NCBI GenBank assembly: GCA_963753815.1
Contig: CAVWDU010000007.1
Coordinates: 372,001 to 436,000, forward strand
DNA length: 64,000 nt
Source: CAVWDU01 sp963753815
GTDB lineage: Bacteria; Pseudomonadota; Gammaproteobacteria; Pseudomonadales; Halieaceae
Direction: 5' to 3'
This document shows positions 56,636-64,000 of this stretch, piece after piece (the stretch's first letter is position 1; each line of letters starts with the position of its first letter). The notes beneath the pieces are model-generated. The model was not told the origin of the DNA. It saw only the letters and a program-made list of their open reading frames with translations, and did no database searches. A program made the position numbers and the translations under genes.

Positions 56636-58618
56636 CTAACCGCTCCTGCCGGGCGTCTTCGCGCTGTTTGCCTTGGGAAGTTCCTGCACCGCGCGATAGG
56701 CCTGGTCGATCGCCGCATGAGTATAGGCATCGGCAGCGGCATCGGCATTCGCCATTGCGATGTTGCCGAAGGGCCGGCGCGCGATTTCGTGGGGCGCCTC
56801 GCCCTCAGGCCAGTCGGGATCCCAGAGATCGAGGTAATCATAGGCATAGCCGTGCGGCCAGCGGTTGACCGTGATGGCGAGTATATCCTCCTTTACATCG
56901 AACCCGGCGGGGCCCAGCAGGCCGTCGAGCACGGTCCGCACCTCGCGCTCATAGTCGTCGAATGACAGGCCCAGCATCGTGGTTCGCGACGCCCGCAGCT
57001 GGCTCTTGATATCGGCCGCCTCCTCCGGCGGAGATACGCTGCCCCAGAAGACGAGCGACACCGGGCCGGCGTCGTCGATATCGTGTTCGAAGCCGCCGGT
57101 GTTGATCCCGCGGAAAGTGAACAGCCGTTCCTGGAGGCGGCCGGGGCAGCGAACACCGTCGATACCCAGCTTATCCAGCGCGTCAGTGTTGCGAATGAGC
57201 ACGTTGGTCAGCAGCAGCGGGTGCTTGACCTGGTACTGCAGCGCCTCGCGCTGCGCGGCTGGCAACTCGGGGCACAGGTGCGGGATGATCACGTGGTAGC
57301 AGGCGAGGACGCAGTGCTTTGCCCGCAGGCGCAACGCCCGGCCATCGCGCATGTAACTGACCGCGACACCCTCGCCGGTATTGCGCACATGGGTCACTGT
57401 GGCGTTCAGGCGCAGGCGGACGGGGTGGGTGCTGCGGTCGAGCTGTGAGTAGTCGAAGCGGGCGACCGCCACGTTGTCTGCCGTGGTACCGGGGGCAACC
57501 TCCGGAATCAACGTGGCCACCTGCAGCCGCGCGAGGCTGGCATTGCCGTCGGGCCACATCGCAACCGGGTAGTCCCCCGCACTCTCGTCCCAACCCCACC
57601 CGAGGATATGCGCACCCGGGGCGCCATCCTCGATCGCCTCCATCGCCGACAGGGCTCGCATTTCAACACCCCAGCCGCCGTGCTCCTGTTTATCGAAGAG
57701 CTGGATGGCATCCTCGGTGAGGCCGCCGTGGCGACGCAGGAACTCCGGGTAGGAGAGACCGCGCAGGTAGTCTTCCGCCTCGGCCTCGCTGTAGTCTGCA
57801 AGCACGTTCTCGTCGGCGGTGTAGAACTCCTGCAACGACGCACGGCCGGCGGCCGAAATCGGTATCTGATCGATAACCTCCGGCCCCAGTGGGCTGCTGA
57901 GATCGCATCTGGCCACCAGCCGGTTGACACCATAGGTCTCTTCGTCAAACCAGAGCGCGGGACTGTTGGGCGCGGTATCGCCATAGTCAAACTCCATCCG
58001 CTCGCGCATGGCCTCGGCATCCACACCGTGCTCGCGCAAGAACGACTTCACCGTGTCGCTGAAGCTCCACCACTCGAGATTATGGGTGCCGCCCAGAGAG
58101 AGCACCATGCGCCCGCCCTGGTGAAATTCATTGCGCCGGGCATGGCCGCCGAAATCATCATGGTTTTCCAGCAACAGAATGCGCGCATCCAGCCCGAAAC
58201 GCTGCTGGTAGTAGCGGGCGGCCGCCAGGCCGGAAATACCCGCACCGACGATGACGAGGTCGTATTCCTCGTCGAGGTCCACAGGCTCGGGAAACGCCCT
58301 GCCCTCGCGGGCCAACGCATGGGCCGTTTCGAAAGCACCGGGGTGTGAGCCGCGCAGCCCCGTGCGAACCGGTGGATACGCCGCTGCCTCGGGAACCACT
58401 GGCCCGCGAGCAAGGTTTTTTGACTCGCCCGCGAGCGCGTCCCCGGCCAGTACAGGCCCCATCGCCAGACCGAGGGTCGCCAGCGCGGCGTCGTGGATGA
58501 GATCGCGCCGGGTAATCGGCGCACCCATACCCAGTTCCTCGTCTGATTTCCAGCCCGGCTTCACGGCCACGCCGGAGGTTTCGCCACCCTCACCCCGCTC
58601 ATCGGTTCTTCGGGCCAT
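56636..58618 (-). CDS. Tat-exported NAD(P)/FAD-dependent oxidoreductase
   Basis: 660 residues. A twin-arginine leader starts at residue ~36 (ITRRDLIHDAALATLGLAMG), ending at DALAGES. The FAD-binding GxGxxG is in YDLVIVGAGISGLAAARYYQ near residue 122. Other landmarks are FGGHARRNEFHQGGRMVLSL, LSYPEFLRRHGG and GVAVSYMRDGRALRLRAKHC. The fold resembles spermidine dehydrogenase-like and amine-oxidase-type flavoproteins, with substrate not assignable. It follows a small membrane protein gene by 36 bp on the same strand. Confidence 0.85.
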   Translation of the reverse strand: MARRTDERGEGGETSGVAVKPGWKSDEELGMGAPITRRDLIHDAALATLGLAMGPVLAGDALAGESKNLARGPVVPEAAAYPPVRTGLRGSHPGAFETAHALAREGRAFPEPVDLDEEYDLVIVGAGISGLAAARYYQQRFGLDARILLLENHDDFGGHARRNEFHQGGRMVLSLGGTHNLEWWSFSDTVKSFLREHGVDAEAMRERMEFDYGDTAPNSPALWFDEETYGVNRLVARCDLSSPLGPEVIDQIPISAAGRASLQEFYTADENVLADYSEAEAEDYLRGLSYPEFLRRHGGLTEDAIQLFDKQEHGGWGVEMRALSAMEAIEDGAPGAHILGWGWDESAGDYPVAMWPDGNASLARLQVATLIPEVAPGTTADNVAVARFDYSQLDRSTHPVRLRLNATVTHVRNTGEGVAVSYMRDGRALRLRAKHCVLACYHVIIPHLCPELPAAQREALQYQVKHPLLLTNVLIRNTDALDKLGIDGVRCPGRLQERLFTFRGINTGGFEHDIDDAGPVSLVFWGSVSPPEEAADIKSQLRASRTTMLGLSFDDYEREVRTVLDGLLGPAGFDVKEDILAITVNRWPHGYAYDYLDLWDPDWPEGEAPHEIARRPFGNIAMANADAAADAYTHAAIDQAYRAVQELPKANSAKTPGRSG

Positions 58619-58654
58619 AAATACTCTCCTGGTTTAAGGGCGGTGCATGCCCGT

Positions 58655-58879
58655 TCAGTGGTATCGTCGCAAAGAACCGGCAAGGAAGAAATGCAACAAA
58701 AACGACAGCCCCATACCGACCCCCAGGATAGCGATGGACAGGAGGGCTCGAAACGGCATATCGACAGCCCAGATGCCACCGTGCTCCAACCGGTACAGCA
58801 GGTAGAGCGCTGCGACCCAGGGCAGGAGTGATACGACAATGCGCGCTATCCTTACCAGAACCGAACCAGCAGTATTCAT
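58655..58879 (-). CDS. Small two-helix membrane protein
   Basis: 74 residues with two hydrophobic helices (VVSLLPWVAALYLLYRLEHG, ALLSIAILGVGMGLSFLLHF) and a basic C-terminus. No family recognised. It precedes the Tat-exported flavoprotein on the same strand with a 36-bp gap, so it may be co-transcribed and serve as a membrane partner (inference). The ribosome site is weak. Confidence 0.5.
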   Translation of the reverse strand: MNTAGSVLVRIARIVVSLLPWVAALYLLYRLEHGGIWAVDMPFRALLSIAILGVGMGLSFLLHFFLAGSLRRYH

Positions 58880-59040
58880 GGGGGAGAATCCGTCACGTCT
58901 ACACCGACAAGTCTAGTGGAAATGCCGGGCCACGGTATTCCCCGCCTGTACGGGCGAAAGCACGCCGGAATCGAATCGGGCATGATTAACGGCTCCAGTT
59001 TCCGGTTCCTTCCGGTGTACTGCCTGCAGCGGAGTCTCGC

Positions 59041-60000
59041 ATGAAACAGTCGGTCAGGCGCGCCTCAGGGGAGACCGTCAAATCAGGTAGCCCATCGCTC
59101 ATGCGCGCCCGGGCCGTCAACGGCTGGCCCCTGTTCTGGCTGCTGACACTGCCGATGACCGCCTTCATAGTCAAGGCGATAAACGGTGTCGACCTCTCAA
59201 CACCCGAGGGTGTCTCGCACATGATCCAGTACTCGGTGCGCTGGGCCGTTCCGTTCATCTACGTGGTCGTAGCAGCCTCGGCGATGCCGGTGCTGTTCCC
59301 GGGGGAATTCACCCGCTGGTGGTTGCGCAACCGCCGCTATTTCGGGCTCGTGTTCGCCGTGGCCATGGGCTGGCAGGGCGCGTTCATCTTCATTATGTCC
59401 AACCTGCACAGCCACTACTACTATGATGAAATCTACTTACTTCGTGACGAGCTGGAGGGCAGCAGCGGTTATCTGTTCCTCGCCGCCATGGTGTTGACAT
59501 CATTCCGTTTCGGCAGGCAGTTCCTGAGCAACACCCAGTGGAAAGTGCTGCACCGCTGCGGCGTCTACTTCCTGTGGGCATACCCCTTCAGTGTGTACTG
59601 GTGGAACCTGTACTTTTACGACAACCCGAAGCCGATCGACCATCTCTTCTACTGGGCGGGATTCCTGGCGTTCGCCTCACGCATCGCCGCCTGGGGCAAG
59701 CGGCGGGCCGCAAAAACCCGCCACCGCGACGCCGCCTCAACGCGCGGTTTCGGCCGCGTGACCGGCTTGCTGCTGATCATGCTGGGCCTGGTGGCCGCGG
59801 CAACAGGCGGGCAGTGGCGGCAAACTGTGGCAGACCTGTTGCTGGCACCCGGGTGGTCGGCCACGCTCGAACTGTGGCTGCCCTTCTGGCCGTTCGAACC
59901 GTTTTTGCCACTGTTTGCCCTCGGCATCGGTACCTGGCTCGTCACCGGGGGGCTGCGCGAACCCGCCCACGGCATTCCTGCAGCGGGTCGCAGCACCTGA
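59041..60000 (+). CDS. Ferric-reductase-like transmembrane-domain protein
   Basis: 319 residues with about eight hydrophobic segments. The central part (MGWQGAFIFIMSNLHSHYYY, LHRCGVYFLWAYPFSVYWW) has paired histidines typical of the b-haem-binding ferric reductase/MsrQ-like transmembrane domain. No flavin or NADH domain is attached. MsrQ acts with the MsrP molybdoprotein; no MsrP is adjacent, although a molybdopterin oxidoreductase gene lies 1 kb further on. Electron-transfer role inferred from family only. Confidence 0.6.
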   Translation: MKQSVRRASGETVKSGSPSLMRARAVNGWPLFWLLTLPMTAFIVKAINGVDLSTPEGVSHMIQYSVRWAVPFIYVVVAASAMPVLFPGEFTRWWLRNRRYFGLVFAVAMGWQGAFIFIMSNLHSHYYYDEIYLLRDELEGSSGYLFLAAMVLTSFRFGRQFLSNTQWKVLHRCGVYFLWAYPFSVYWWNLYFYDNPKPIDHLFYWAGFLAFASRIAAWGKRRAAKTRHRDAASTRGFGRVTGLLLIMLGLVAAATGGQWRQTVADLLLAPGWSATLELWLPFWPFEPFLPLFALGIGTWLVTGGLREPAHGIPAAGRST

Positions 60001-60040
60001 TGAACGACGATAACCACACACGCCTGAGCGCGGAGAACAC

Positions 60041-60907
60041 ATGAACGACACCGACAAGGGCCACGAATTCACGCTGGTCATCTCCTGCCCCGACCGACCC
60101 GGTCTGGTGGCGACGGTCGCCAGCACGATCGCCCGCCATGGCGGTACATTGGTCGAGTCTCACAACCATACCGATCACCAGCATCGCTGGTTTTTCATGC
60201 GCAATGTCATCGGCGGCTCACCAAGTTTCGACCACGATGCATTTCGCGATGAATTCCGGCAGATCGCAACGGACAGCGCGATGGAGTGGTCGCTCAAGGA
60301 TAACGCCACACCCCAGCGCGTGGTCATTCTCGCCAGCCATGCGTCACACTGCCTCGCGGACCTGCTGTACCGCTGGAAAAGCGGCGAGTTGCACTGCGCC
60401 ATTCCCTGCGTGGTCTCCAACCATGAAAACCTGCGCAGTATGGCGGAGTGGCATGGTATACCGTTTCATTACGTTCCGGTTCCGCGAGCGGACAAGGCTG
60501 CCGCCTTCGAACAGATCGAGGCGATCATCGACCGCCACGATGCCGACACCGTCGTGCTCGCCCGGTTCATGCAGATCATGCCGCCCCACCTCTGTGACAA
60601 ATACGCAAAGCGACTGATCAACATCCACCACAGTTTCCTGCCTTCCTTCATCGGCGCCAACCCTTACCAGAAAGCCTACGACCGCGGCGTCAAACTCATC
60701 GGTGCGACCTGTCACTACGTGACGACAGACCTCGACGAGGGTCCTATTATCGAGCAGGACGTGGTGAGAGTGGATCACAGCAACGACAAGGACGATCTCG
60801 TGCGGCTGGGACGGGACGTCGAGCGCAGCGTACTGTCGCGCGGGTTGCGCTATCATCTGGAGTGCCGTGTGCTGGTTCACGGCAACAAGGCCGTCGTATT
60901 CAACTGA
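60041..60907 (+). CDS. purU: Formyltetrahydrofolate deformylase
   Basis: 288 residues. It hydrolyses 10-formyl-THF to THF and formate, balancing one-carbon pools. An N-terminal ACT domain (FTLVISCPDRPGLVATVAST) is followed by the formyltransferase-like domain with LASHASHCLADLLYRWKSGE, PCVVSNHENLRSMAEWHGIP and the active-site ARFMQIMPPHLCDKY and INIHHSFLPSFIGANPYQKA (Asn-His-Asp set). It is 11 bp ahead of a molybdopterin oxidoreductase gene, likely an operon. Confidence 0.95.
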   Translation: MNDTDKGHEFTLVISCPDRPGLVATVASTIARHGGTLVESHNHTDHQHRWFFMRNVIGGSPSFDHDAFRDEFRQIATDSAMEWSLKDNATPQRVVILASHASHCLADLLYRWKSGELHCAIPCVVSNHENLRSMAEWHGIPFHYVPVPRADKAAAFEQIEAIIDRHDADTVVLARFMQIMPPHLCDKYAKRLINIHHSFLPSFIGANPYQKAYDRGVKLIGATCHYVTTDLDEGPIIEQDVVRVDHSNDKDDLVRLGRDVERSVLSRGLRYHLECRVLVHGNKAVVFN

Positions 60908-60917
60908 GGTCACTGCC

Positions 60918-62965
60918 ATGACTACTCACGTCGCAGCGCCACAAATCGCGGGCGAAGAGCCCGAGACCCGCCATACCGTCTGCCCGCTCGACTGTGCCGA
61001 CACCTGCAGCCTCGACGTGACGGTCGCCGATGAGCGCGTGCAGACCGTGCGGGGTGGGCGCCAGAATCCCTTCACCCGCGGCAAGCTGTGCGCCAAGGTC
61101 GTCAATTCCTTCCCGGACCAGGTGCACGGCGACCTGCGCATTCACACGCCCCTACTGCGTCGTGCTACCGTGGCCGGGGAAGATTTCGAGCCGATCACCT
61201 GGGACGCGGCGCTGGACCTGGTTTACCAGCGCTTCAGCGCCGTGATCGATGAATTCGGCAGCGAGGCGATCGCACCGCTCTCCTATGGCGGCCCGATGGG
61301 CGTACTGGCCGGTGGGAGCATGGACAAGCGCTTCTTCCATCGGCTGGGCGCCGCGCTGGTGGATTCCTCGACGCTCTGCGCCGGCACGTCCGCAGCCGCC
61401 TGGGATGCGGTCTTCGGAGACGCAGGCGGCATCGACTTCGAGGAGCTGGCGGAGTCGAAGCTGATCATCGTCTGGGGCAATAATGTCACCGCCTGCAACC
61501 TGCATCTGACCCGCATCATCCGCGACGCCAAGAAGGCGGGCGCGAAGCTGGTGGTCATCGACCCGAAGCGCACCCGCATCGCGCGCGATGCCCACCTGCA
61601 CATCCCTCTGCTGCCCGGCTCCGACGTGGTGCTCGCCTATGCCGTGACGGCACTGCTGGACGCCAGCGGCGACCTGGATGAGAGCTTCATCGCTGAGCAA
61701 ACCAGCGGCGCCGAGGCATTCCTGGCCGAGGCACGACGCTACGATCTCGCGCGGGCAGCCGAGTTGTGCGGGATCGATCCGGTCCTGATCGAGCACTTCG
61801 CTGAGTTACTGCGCACCCGGCGGCCCGCGGGTATGAGCATCGGCGTGGCACCCGAGCGCAACCGCAACGGCAGCGCGGGGGTGCGCGCGGCGCTGTCACT
61901 GATGGCGGTTACCGGCAATATCGGCCCGCTGGGCGCGGGTGTGTGTGATACGTCGCGCTTCTTTCCCATCAACAGCGACCGGTTGGCGAGGCCCGATCTC
62001 GCGCCGGACGGGCTGCGCAAGATCAACGTGATGGACATACCGCGTTACGTGCTCGAGCCGGGCGATGAGCTGCCGATCAGGGCCCTGCTGGTGTACAACC
62101 ACAACCCGGTGGCGGTGCACCCGGAGCAACAGCGTATGCGCGAGGCGCTGCTCTCGGAAGACGTGTTCGTGGTCGGCAGTGATGTGAGCATGACCGACTC
62201 CATGCGCTGCTGCGACCTGGTGCTGCCGGCGACGACCCACTTCGAGTACGGTGATCTCTACAAGGCCTACGGCCACCGCTACCTGCAGCGCTCGCGGGCC
62301 GTGATACCGCCGCAGGGTGAAGCCGTGACCAACATGGAGCTGTTTCGCCGGCTTGGCACAACGCTTCGGCTTTCCCGATGACTGCTTCCACGACAGCGAC
62401 GAGGCACTCGCAAGGCAGGCGCTCGGGCGAGAAAGCGGACGCCTTACTGGAGCGGGCGGAGCGCGGCGCCGTCGATATGAGCGACCACGCCGAGCCCGCG
62501 ATGCTTCGCGGTGGCGAATTCACCACCCCCAGCGGCCGGATCGAGTTGTACAGCGACGCCATGGAAGCCCACTGCGGCCAGGGCGTGCCCCGGTACCTGG
62601 CGTTGAGTGAGCGACGCCGATTCATCCTCGTCTCGCCCGCCTCCGAGCAGCGCGTAAACTCAACCTTCGGCGGCCTCGCATCGCAGCAGCGGGACCTGCA
62701 GTGCGAGATACATCCGCAGGATGCCGACGAATTCGGCATCGGCGACGGCGACCTGATCGTGCTCTATAACGACGGCGGTGAAGTGCAGCTCCCCGCCTCA
62801 CTGACCGACGCGGTCCGGCCGGGCACCCTGTTCGTTCCCAAGGGCGCCTGGATCGCCGATTCGGCCACCGGTTGCACGGCGAACGCACTCATCCCCGGCG
62901 ACCGCGAAGCCGCCATCGGCGGCGCCTGTTACTACGATTGTACCGTCGACCTGCGGCTGGCATAG
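60918..62965 (+). pseudogene. Molybdopterin oxidoreductase (bis-MGD type), two frameshifts
   Basis: The first frame starts at 60918 and shows the [4Fe-4S] motif CPLDCADTCSLDVTV with the fourth Cys in RGKLCAKV, LIIVWGNNVTACNLHLTRII, VVIDPKRTRIARDAH and later VVGSDVSMTDSMRCCDLVLP. It breaks at CGGCTTGGCA (about 62351), where removing a T gives RRLAQRFGFPDDCFHD. The second frame breaks near GCTCGGGCGAG (about 62432) into the third, which carries the C-terminal domain (VSPASEQRVNSTFGGLASQQ, VPKGAWIADSATGCTANALI). Repaired length is about 680. Both shifts equal +1 insertions. It belongs to the formate-dehydrogenase/BisC-like superfamily. PurU, a formate producer, is directly upstream. Confidence 0.82.
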
Positions 62966-63184
62966 CGCTAAACCACGACTTTCTCTTCTTCGACCCGCCG
63001 TTGTCGGATTAACGCGCACATTACAAACTTGCTGTCCGCGGGGCTAACTCGCAGCCGTCTCCCAAGTTGATCAACACTGAACGGCCGTATCGGCAGAGTG
63101 CTCTGTGTCCGTTCGTATAGGCACGGTGGTCCGGCAACGCCGCGTCCCCGTAAAGTCCCGCGACAACCCTGCGGGTGGTAAGCC

Positions 63185-64000
63185 GTGAGCGACTACGACA
63201 CTATCGTTATCGGGGCCGGGCACAACGGCCTCATCTGTGCAACCATGCTCGCCCGGGTCGGGCACAGTGTACTCCTGGTCGAGGCCAATGAACGCGTCGG
63301 AGGACTGGCCGCCGATCGCGAGTTCCACCCCGGTTTTCACGCGCCCGTGGCGAACACGCTGTACGCCATGCCCACTGCGGTCATCAAGGACCTGCGGTTG
63401 AAGGAGCACGGCTTCCTGCCGGCCACGGAGACCATGCCCCTCGTCGCCCTCTCCCCCGAGGAACCGCCCATCACGATCAGCGGCGACACCGTACTCGGGG
63501 CGGGCGATGCGGACAGCGCCGCCTACCCCGCTTATCGCCGGCAACTCGATACGTTCCAGAAGGCCCTGGCGCCGTTCTGGTCCAGGACCATGCCGCGCAT
63601 CGGCGACACGGATCGTAAGGCGCTCACGACCTTCGGGCACATGGGCCTCAAGCTGCGCATGCTGGGACGTGACGACATGCTGGAGTTCTTCCGCGTTGCG
63701 ACCCTGCCGATGCGCGACCTGGTCGACGAGCACTTCACCAGTGATGCGCTCAAAGCAGCCCTTTGCTGGGACGGCCTGGTGGGCAGCAAGATGGCGCCGA
63801 GATCACCGAACCAGGCGGTACTCACCCTGCTCATGCGGATGGCGGGGGCTAACGGCGGCGAGCATGTCGTTCCCCATGGCGGCATGGCCGGTTTCATCGG
63901 CGCGCTGGAAAGGGCCGCCGCGGCGGCGGGCGTGGTGACACGGCTCAATACGGCCGTTGCCAACATAATCGTCGAGGGCGATGAACAAGGCCAGCGCTGT
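63185..64000 (+). CDS. Phytoene-desaturase-like NAD(P)/FAD oxidoreductase, 5' part (runs off the window)
   Basis: 272 codons from a GTG at 63185 with no stop before the edge. The opening YDTIVIGAGHNGLICATMLA is the FAD-binding dinucleotide motif, followed by VGHSVLLVEANERVGGLAAD. VVPHGGMAGFIGALERAAAA (residues ~239-258) is typical of the PYROXD2/CrtI-related family. These flavoproteins include carotenoid desaturases but most members next to catabolic genes are of unknown function. With a phototrophy locus in the window a carotenoid role is possible, yet it is 60 kb from puc and the sequence looks more like the general branch. Confidence 0.85.
   Translation, partial: MSDYDTIVIGAGHNGLICATMLARVGHSVLLVEANERVGGLAADREFHPGFHAPVANTLYAMPTAVIKDLRLKEHGFLPATETMPLVALSPEEPPITISGDTVLGAGDADSAAYPAYRRQLDTFQKALAPFWSRTMPRIGDTDRKALTTFGHMGLKLRMLGRDDMLEFFRVATLPMRDLVDEHFTSDALKAALCWDGLVGSKMAPRSPNQAVLTLLMRMAGANGGEHVVPHGGMAGFIGALERAAAAAGVVTRLNTAVANIIVEGDEQGQRC

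Overview
The window looks like a piece of a GC-rich, probably marine gammaproteobacterium capable of (aerobic) anoxygenic phototrophy. The clearest sign is a light-harvesting 2 operon on the minus strand at 0.3-3.1 kb: pucB, pucA, a gene for an unrecognised internally repetitive protein, and a pucC-type assembly factor, read from a sigma70-like promoter carrying two TGT-N12-ACA (PpsR/CrtJ-type) sites 8 bp apart. The accessory gene content (TonB receptor, CYP153-type P450, methanethiol oxidase, many small oxygenases, hydrolases and VOC proteins) would suit a Halieaceae/OM60-like bacterium. That placement is inference; no rRNA or marker phylogeny is available here, and I saw no tRNA, rRNA or CRISPR array.

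Layout. 0-3.3 kb: peptide deformylase (cut by the window edge) and the puc operon. 3.4-9.8 kb: a heptamer repeat, then a catabolic operon (TonB receptor, acyl-CoA ligase, alpha/beta hydrolase) divergent from a TetR regulator plus a GNAT gene; three identical palindromes sit on the divergent promoters. 9.7-21.7 kb: lipoprotein, CadC-like TPR regulator, ceramidase-like hydrolase with a broken partner gene, TauD dioxygenase, membrane thiol-redox protein, M20 peptidase, broken agmatine deiminase, VOC protein. 21.8-28.8 kb: phosphate transporter behind a near-perfect Pho box, Old Yellow Enzyme, MAPEG, MscS channel, acyl-CoA dehydrogenase. 28.8-33.5 kb: a copper/redox block with a His-rich periplasmic protein, DsbB, a MauG-type dihaem protein, methanethiol oxidase MtoX and a Sco protein. 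33.6-42.1 kb: PhyH dioxygenase, 2-hydroxyacid dehydrogenase, esterase, a second dihaem peroxidase (lipoprotein), a DPxAA-repeat protein and a broken DUF2254 gene. 42.5-56 kb: small MscS, TrxC, gene remnants (ZIP, DUF1272, VOC), exported SDR, lipoprotein, large hydrolase, class II aldolase, Crp/Fnr regulator, broken Asp/Glu racemase, GST, VOC, CYP153-like P450, methyltransferase. 56-64 kb: ArfB, Tat-exported FAD oxidoreductase, ferric-reductase-like membrane protein, PurU, broken molybdopterin oxidoreductase, and a phytoene-desaturase-like oxidoreductase running off the end.

Two structural themes deserve attention. First, five otherwise conserved genes are split by frameshifts, nearly all equivalent to a single inserted base; this points to residual assembly errors more than to decay. 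Second, an inverted-repeat-bounded MITE-like element occurs twice (35.6 and 53.3 kb), and one copy supplies the end of a coding sequence. True gene remnants (ABC-2 permease, ZIP, DUF1272, VOC) are also scattered about, so the accessory regions are genuinely in flux.
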